Shown here: in pieces, positions 59,694 through 64,000 of the stretch
Numbering within the stretch: the first letter of the stretch is position 1
Layout: every line of letters starts with the position of its first letter
Assembly (NCBI GenBank): GCA_022606425.2
Contig: JAHDVF020000732.1
Coordinates: 967,011-1,031,010 of the forward strand
Length of the DNA stretch: 64,000 bases
Source: Lepidostoma basale
Taxonomy: Eukaryota > Arthropoda > Insecta > Trichoptera > Lepidostomatidae
Reading direction: 5' to 3'
Made by a program: the position numbers and the translations under genes
Notes under the pieces: model-generated
Databases searched by the model: none
What the model saw: the letters and a program-made list of their open reading frames with translations, nothing else
What the model was told of the DNA's origin: nothing

Positions 59694-60973
59694 GGTCTAG
59701 TAAAAAGAAATCCATTATTTTTGCAATAGATGGCTGTAGTAATCTGTATCTCGCGTTATATAAGTGCGATTGGATTACGCTAGATGGCGTTAGAAAGATG
59801 AGATTTCGTACTAAAAAATCTTTTGAAACAGATTTGTGATTGCTTGACTCAGTAGTGTTTGAGCTCGTGTCGAAGATGGACACCAGCAAAGAGAAAATAC
59901 GCTATATTCTACAATTTCTCTTCGATAAAGGTGAAAACGCAAGTCAGGCAGCTGAAAATGTAAATAGTGTTTATGGTCCTGATACTGTAACAGCCAATCA
60001 CGCACATTTTTGGTTTCGTCGATTCCGTTCTGGTAATTTTAATGTCAAAGATGCACCACGTTGCGAAAGGCCAATTGTCGAAAATGTCGATAAAATAATG
60101 GAAATCGTCGAGTCTGACCGTCATGTAAGCACCGTTTCGATTGCCCAGGAGCTAAACATTGCAAAAAAACCGTTTGGAACCACTTGAAAAAGGCCGGATA
60201 CACAAAGAAGCCCGATGCATGGGTGCCGCACGAGTTAACGAAAAAAAACCTCATGGACCGAGTTTCCATCTGCGAATCACTGCTGAATCGCAACAAAATC
60301 GACCCATTTCTGAAGCGGGTGATAACTGGTGATGAAAAGTGGGTCACTTACGACAACGTCAAGCGAAAACAGTCGTGGTCGAAGGGCAGTGAGCCGGCAC
60401 AAACGGTGGCCAAGCCAGGATTGACGGCCAGGAAGGTTTTGCTGTGTGTTTGGTGGGATTGGCAGGGAATCATCCACCATGAGCTGATCCCCTGCGGCCA
60501 AATTCTTAATTCGGACCTGTACTGTCAGCAATTGGACCGTCTGAAGGAAGCAATCGACCAGAAGCGCCCAACTTTGGCCAACAGGAGAGGAATTGTGTTT
60601 CATCAGGACAACGCCAGGCCTCACACATCGATAGTGACTCGACAGAAGCTCCGAGAGCTTGGTTTGGAGGTTTTTATGCATCCACCATATAGTCCGAGCC
60701 TCGCACAAAGTGATTACCACCTGTTCCTGTCTATGGCGAATGATTTGGCTGGTGAAAAATTGACATCAAGAGAAGCTTGTGAAAATCGACTGTCTCAGTT
60801 TTTTGCCAATAGGGACAAGAGTTTCTACGAGAGAGGCATAATAAAATTACCTTCAAAATGGCAACAAGTTATCGAACAAAACGGTGCATATTTGACCTAA
60901 ATTGGATTATTCTAACTATGGTAAATAAAGACTTCAATTTCATACAAAATAATGGATTTCTTTTTACTAGACC
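59694..60973 (+). mobile_element. Full-length mariner transposon, near-intact
   Basis: 1280 bases with perfect 28-bp inverted ends (first 20: GGTCTAGTAAAAAGAAATCC), flanked by TA on both sides. The transposase runs from 59875 (MDTSKEKIRYILQFLFDKGE) to the stop at 60898-60900, about 340 codons. The HTH domain (FWFRRFRSGNF) is followed by the linker WVPHELT and the catalytic region TGDEKWV, HQDNARPH and LAQSDYHLF (DD34D pattern; the usual LAPSD Pro is Gln). A single-base loss in an A run at 60165-60171 shifts the frame once, so this copy is probably inactive. The high integrity indicates a recent insertion. Confidence 0.92.
59875..60900 (+). pseudogene. Mariner transposase, one frameshift
   Basis: Two open segments, 59875-60187 and 60184-60900, form one transposase apart from a one-base deletion in the run of A residues after the codons for NIAK (60165-60171). 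All three catalytic Asp residues are present. The deletion falls in the second helix-turn-helix, before the catalytic domain. A slippage or assembly error in the homopolymer is an alternative explanation. Confidence 0.85.
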
Positions 60974-61566
60974 TAATATGTACATACATTGTTGAAATAT
61001 ATTTGATTTATTTTTAAGGCCACTATAGCGCCATCTACATTTGAATAAAATAAGTCACAATTGTCACTAATATTGACGATTTAAAATAACGAAAATATAA
61101 TAATAACACAAAAATCTTTACAATGTATTATATTTAATACAATCCTATTTGTTTTTTAAGTAACGACTTTTCATGCAGGTCGCTGCCATCTTCGATCTAT
61201 TTAAAATGAACTTCGACCAATAAATTTCAAATAACATTGGCGATTCGTTCAGGGAATTTACTTTCATATATAATTAAAACAAAGTAGATGTAAATAATAC
61301 AAACTTCATTTAAGTGGAAAGGAAATTTGGTCTGTTACTAAATCACATATAATGAAATACTGATGCACGAAGGATGGAGGATCCCCGCCCCTCCGGGGAA
61401 ACGGCGACACTTCGCCCGATTATACAATGAAGAGTTAATAGCCAAATACTAATATTGTTTAAATAATATACTAATGCCTGCAATCAATAAGCTCAATGGC
61501 ATCGTTTTTTTTTTTTAATAAAATATGTGCAGCCTGTTAATGGGACGTATCACGATATTCTTTAAA

Positions 61567-62100
61567 TACTTTAGCACATACTATGACGCCGCGCTCACAC
61601 TTCCTTAAAAGTATAAGAGAGCGCCATCTATGAACGAATAGCGACAGCGGGTTGACGAAAGTTTTCCCAGCCAATAGTGCACGCGTTTGAATAGAAATAT
61701 GAAACATGCTAGATGAGAGAAATGTTCACATATTTAAATGATTATAGGGCGGAAGACATTGCCAGCTAGATCTTGTGTTATTTATCGTACTATACCTTTA
61801 TTATCCGGAATGTCCTTGAGTGAACCAGTTGTTATTGTCCCGAGGGCTCTTTCCGGCTACGATATAGGTATGTAGACATTATGATCCAAGTGGAGTGAGA
61901 AGGTTCATACAATAATTAGGTACTTCTACACAAGGTCTTGTCAGTTGACAGGAAAATATTTATTAGCGTGACAACACTAAATAATATGTACAAACATTGT
62001 TAAAATATATTTTAACAATGTTTATTATGATTTATGATTTATTTTTAAGACAATTGTAGCGCCATCTACATTTGAATAAAATAACTCAAAATTGTCACAA
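61567..62100. repeat. Unclassified repeat, copy B (empty-site relative)
   Basis: The first part (61567-61903) matches 56570-56927; the second (61911-62100) matches 59606-59693 joined to 60974-61075. Copy B thus shows that the A-type and C-type sequences are halves of one repeat of about 530 bases. It carries no mariner at the TA near 61984. Confidence 0.7.
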
Positions 62101-63225
62101 AACAAACGAACATAATAACATAAAAAAACTTTAATTTAATTTTTAATATTTTTTTACTTATTTTTGTTTGTTTCATATTATTAAAAAAAAAAAAAAAAAA
62201 AAAAGAGTCCGGGAGCATGCGCAATGCGCGCGCGACAAGCACCATCTGTTGATGAATAGAACAAATACTACCATATATAATACAATAAGATTTTAAATCA
62301 ATTAGCCAATTAGCGTAATCTATATCTGAGAAGAATAACTTAACATTAACTAAACGCACGGAAAAATTGTGATCGGAGAATTAAGTACCATGAAAAGTTC
62401 TCGAGAGGGCGCTACTAATATTCCGATAATTTTTTTGAAAATTACTATACTTCCTAGAAATTAATAGCTTTCTTAAATTATTGAAAGTAAGCGAAATAAA
62501 AGTAAAAAATTATACACTAAAATGTAAGTACTAAATCAAAATATTATAAATCATCGCCACCAAAATAAAATTATTTCTTTCATTATTACAACTAACGATG
62601 ATTTACGAATCACATTAGGATATACAAAACGCTAAAAATTTTCATTAATTTTAGAGTTTCGCATTGAGAGAAATTCATTATTGCCATCGAAAAAAAGTTA
62701 AAAAGATTTTTGTAAATTGACGAACATTATATAATAACAAATACAACTGAAATTTGTATTATTTTAACTTGTCGAAGAGTATGGACAGAAATAAACGTCG
62801 ACGTAAAATTTCCGTAGAGGAGTATGGACCTAAATGAACGTCGATGTAAATTTTTGGGGATATTGGCTCAAATATGCATTGTAACAACATAAATATATGG
62901 TTATTTTTGTATTAAGCTTTTTGACATACGAGTATATAAAATATGATAAAACAGTTAGTGATTTTATCATCAACAGTATTTAACATTTTTGAAAGTCACG
63001 TGATATTGACTCTAACGAGTTTTGACAAGTTCATATAATATATTGCAAACTGTGAATTTACGCGCGCTCGTATTATATTACTTTTTTCGCAGTTTTTAGT
63101 AGTTTTGCTGTGTTTTTATATGTTTCTTATAAAGTTATTGTGATTAGAAGTGTTAAATTGTTTTTTGTTGTTGTTTGAATATTGTTTTTTTTCGTGTTTA
63201 TAATTTTGTACTTGACTATATTTAG
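62100..63225. other. AT-rich non-coding stretch with an A-run
   Basis: Contains a run of more than 20 A residues at about 62180-62204 and otherwise featureless AT-rich DNA. No gene seen. Confidence 0.4.
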
Positions 63226-63775
63226 AAACGGAGTAGATTCGGCATCAAAATGTTTGTTTGTTGTGATGTGACAACGGGGTATGTTTTGGATTTGATCATA
63301 TATACTGGTTCCACAACAGATGTTGTAATAAATTCTAGTGTAGGGATATCGGGTTCTGTGGTGTTGGCTTTGTTGAAGGACTACCTTGGATACGGACATA
63401 GCTTATATGTTGATAATTGGTACACTTCACCTGCTTTGTTTGATTACCTTCACGAAAAGAAAACAAATGCATGCGGAACGGTGAGAAAAAAATCGAAAAG
63501 AAATGCCAAAATTCGACAAGGTAAAAAAAGGTGACGTAGTCGCCTTTAATTCTGAGAGCCTGATGGCTTTGAAATGATGGGATAAGCGAGATGTTTTGAT
63601 ACTGACGACTATCCATGCTAATAATATGGCGGAAACGCCAAAAATCGACTACGCAACTGGCTTGAAAAAAACATAAACCGGAAGCTGTCGTTGACTACAT
63701 AAGAAATATGGGGAGTGTTGATAATGTTGACAAGATTTTGGGACTCGGAGCTGTTGGTCGGAAAACCATAAAATA
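63226..63775 (+). mobile_element. piggyBac-family transposase fragment
   Basis: Text FVCCDVTTGYVLDLIIYTGS, then YGHSLYVDNWYTSPALFDYL and TNACGTVRKKSKRNA (63250-63505), is the catalytic core of piggyBac transposases, with the Asp of VDNWYTS. After a frameshift comes DVVAFNSESLMALK, then KIDYATGLKKT, and after another break NMGSVDNVDKI. The N-terminus and the Cys-rich end are missing. It runs close to the right edge of the window. Confidence 0.75.
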
Positions 63776-64000
63776 AAACCTAAAGTTGGTGAGTTTTATT
63801 ATTTTTATTATTTAAAAAACTAAAAAATTATTTAACGTAATTTTTATTTGTATAATACATTAAATTCGCGAAAAAAAACTGTATAATTTTCATGTAAAAA
63901 GAACTCACTCCCCATAGAAAGTCGGACATCAATTTTTGTACTCCCGGAAAGCTTAAATCTGCAATCTATTATCTTAAATCAAATGGTTTTCTAAAATTCT

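Larger units (their letters stand above)
59606..61075. repeat. Unclassified repeat, copy C, split by a mariner
   Basis: The left part 59606-59693 (GGTTCATACAATAATTAGG onward) and the right part 60974-61075 (ATGTACATACATTG to AAAATAAGTCACAATTGTCA) together match the uninterrupted sequence at 61911-62100. The mariner at 59694-60973 therefore inserted into this repeat. Confidence 0.75.

Overview
The window is eukaryotic nuclear DNA, almost certainly from an insect. Its GC-rich exons are short and bounded by GT-AG introns, and they sit in AT-rich introns and intergenic DNA. One gene is neurexin IV (the septate-junction protein), and there are many Tc1/mariner, pogo, piggyBac, Penelope-like and non-LTR remnants. 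The order cannot be fixed from the sequence alone; a moth or butterfly would fit, but that is a guess.

Five multi-exon genes and one single-exon gene were modelled by matching splice phases by hand. (1) 93-14197 (+) is a serine-rich coiled-coil protein, best guess CCSER/FAM190-like. It has three alternative first exons and two alternative C-termini, one of them ending in a membrane anchor. (2) 15773-18432 (-) is CTP synthase, 8 coding exons, 605 aa. (3) 19058-33106 (+) is REV3, the catalytic subunit of DNA polymerase zeta, 17 exons, 1832 aa. It lies head to head with CTP synthase across about 0.6 kb, and two of its introns are packed with transposons. (4) 33892-37596 (-) is phosphatidylinositol 4-kinase beta (fwd/PI4KB), convergent with REV3. 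It has an Ala in place of the Gly of the DFG motif and a reading-frame jump inside one exon. (5) 46599-54367 (+) is neurexin IV, 1272 aa, with a pair of equal-length (197 nt) alternative exons and a GC-AG intron. (6) 47370-48227 (+) is an intronless 4'-phosphopantetheinyl transferase (AASDHPPT) nested inside neurexin IV intron 2.

Between PI4KB and neurexin IV (about 37.6-46.6 kb) is a transposon-rich desert. It holds a 3.8-kb palindromic cluster of one GC-rich repeat in alternating orientations (38.17-41.94 kb) and a pogo/Tigger element with exact TA target duplications and a foreign insert (42.34-44.59 kb). Beyond neurexin IV (55.1-64 kb) no host gene is visible. That stretch holds a solitary transposase DNA-binding-domain ORF, Penelope and non-LTR fragments, a complete mariner with perfect terminal repeats (59694-60973) whose empty-site relative lies 1 kb downstream, and a piggyBac fragment.

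No prokaryotic-style system, CRISPR array, rRNA or tRNA gene was seen. The most notable signals are the frame-switching 77-nt cassette exon of gene 1, the neurexin IV alternative exon pair with its nested gene, the palindromic repeat cluster, and the DFA motif of the PI4KB gene. Exon boundaries come from reading splice consensus and phase; none was verified against transcripts.
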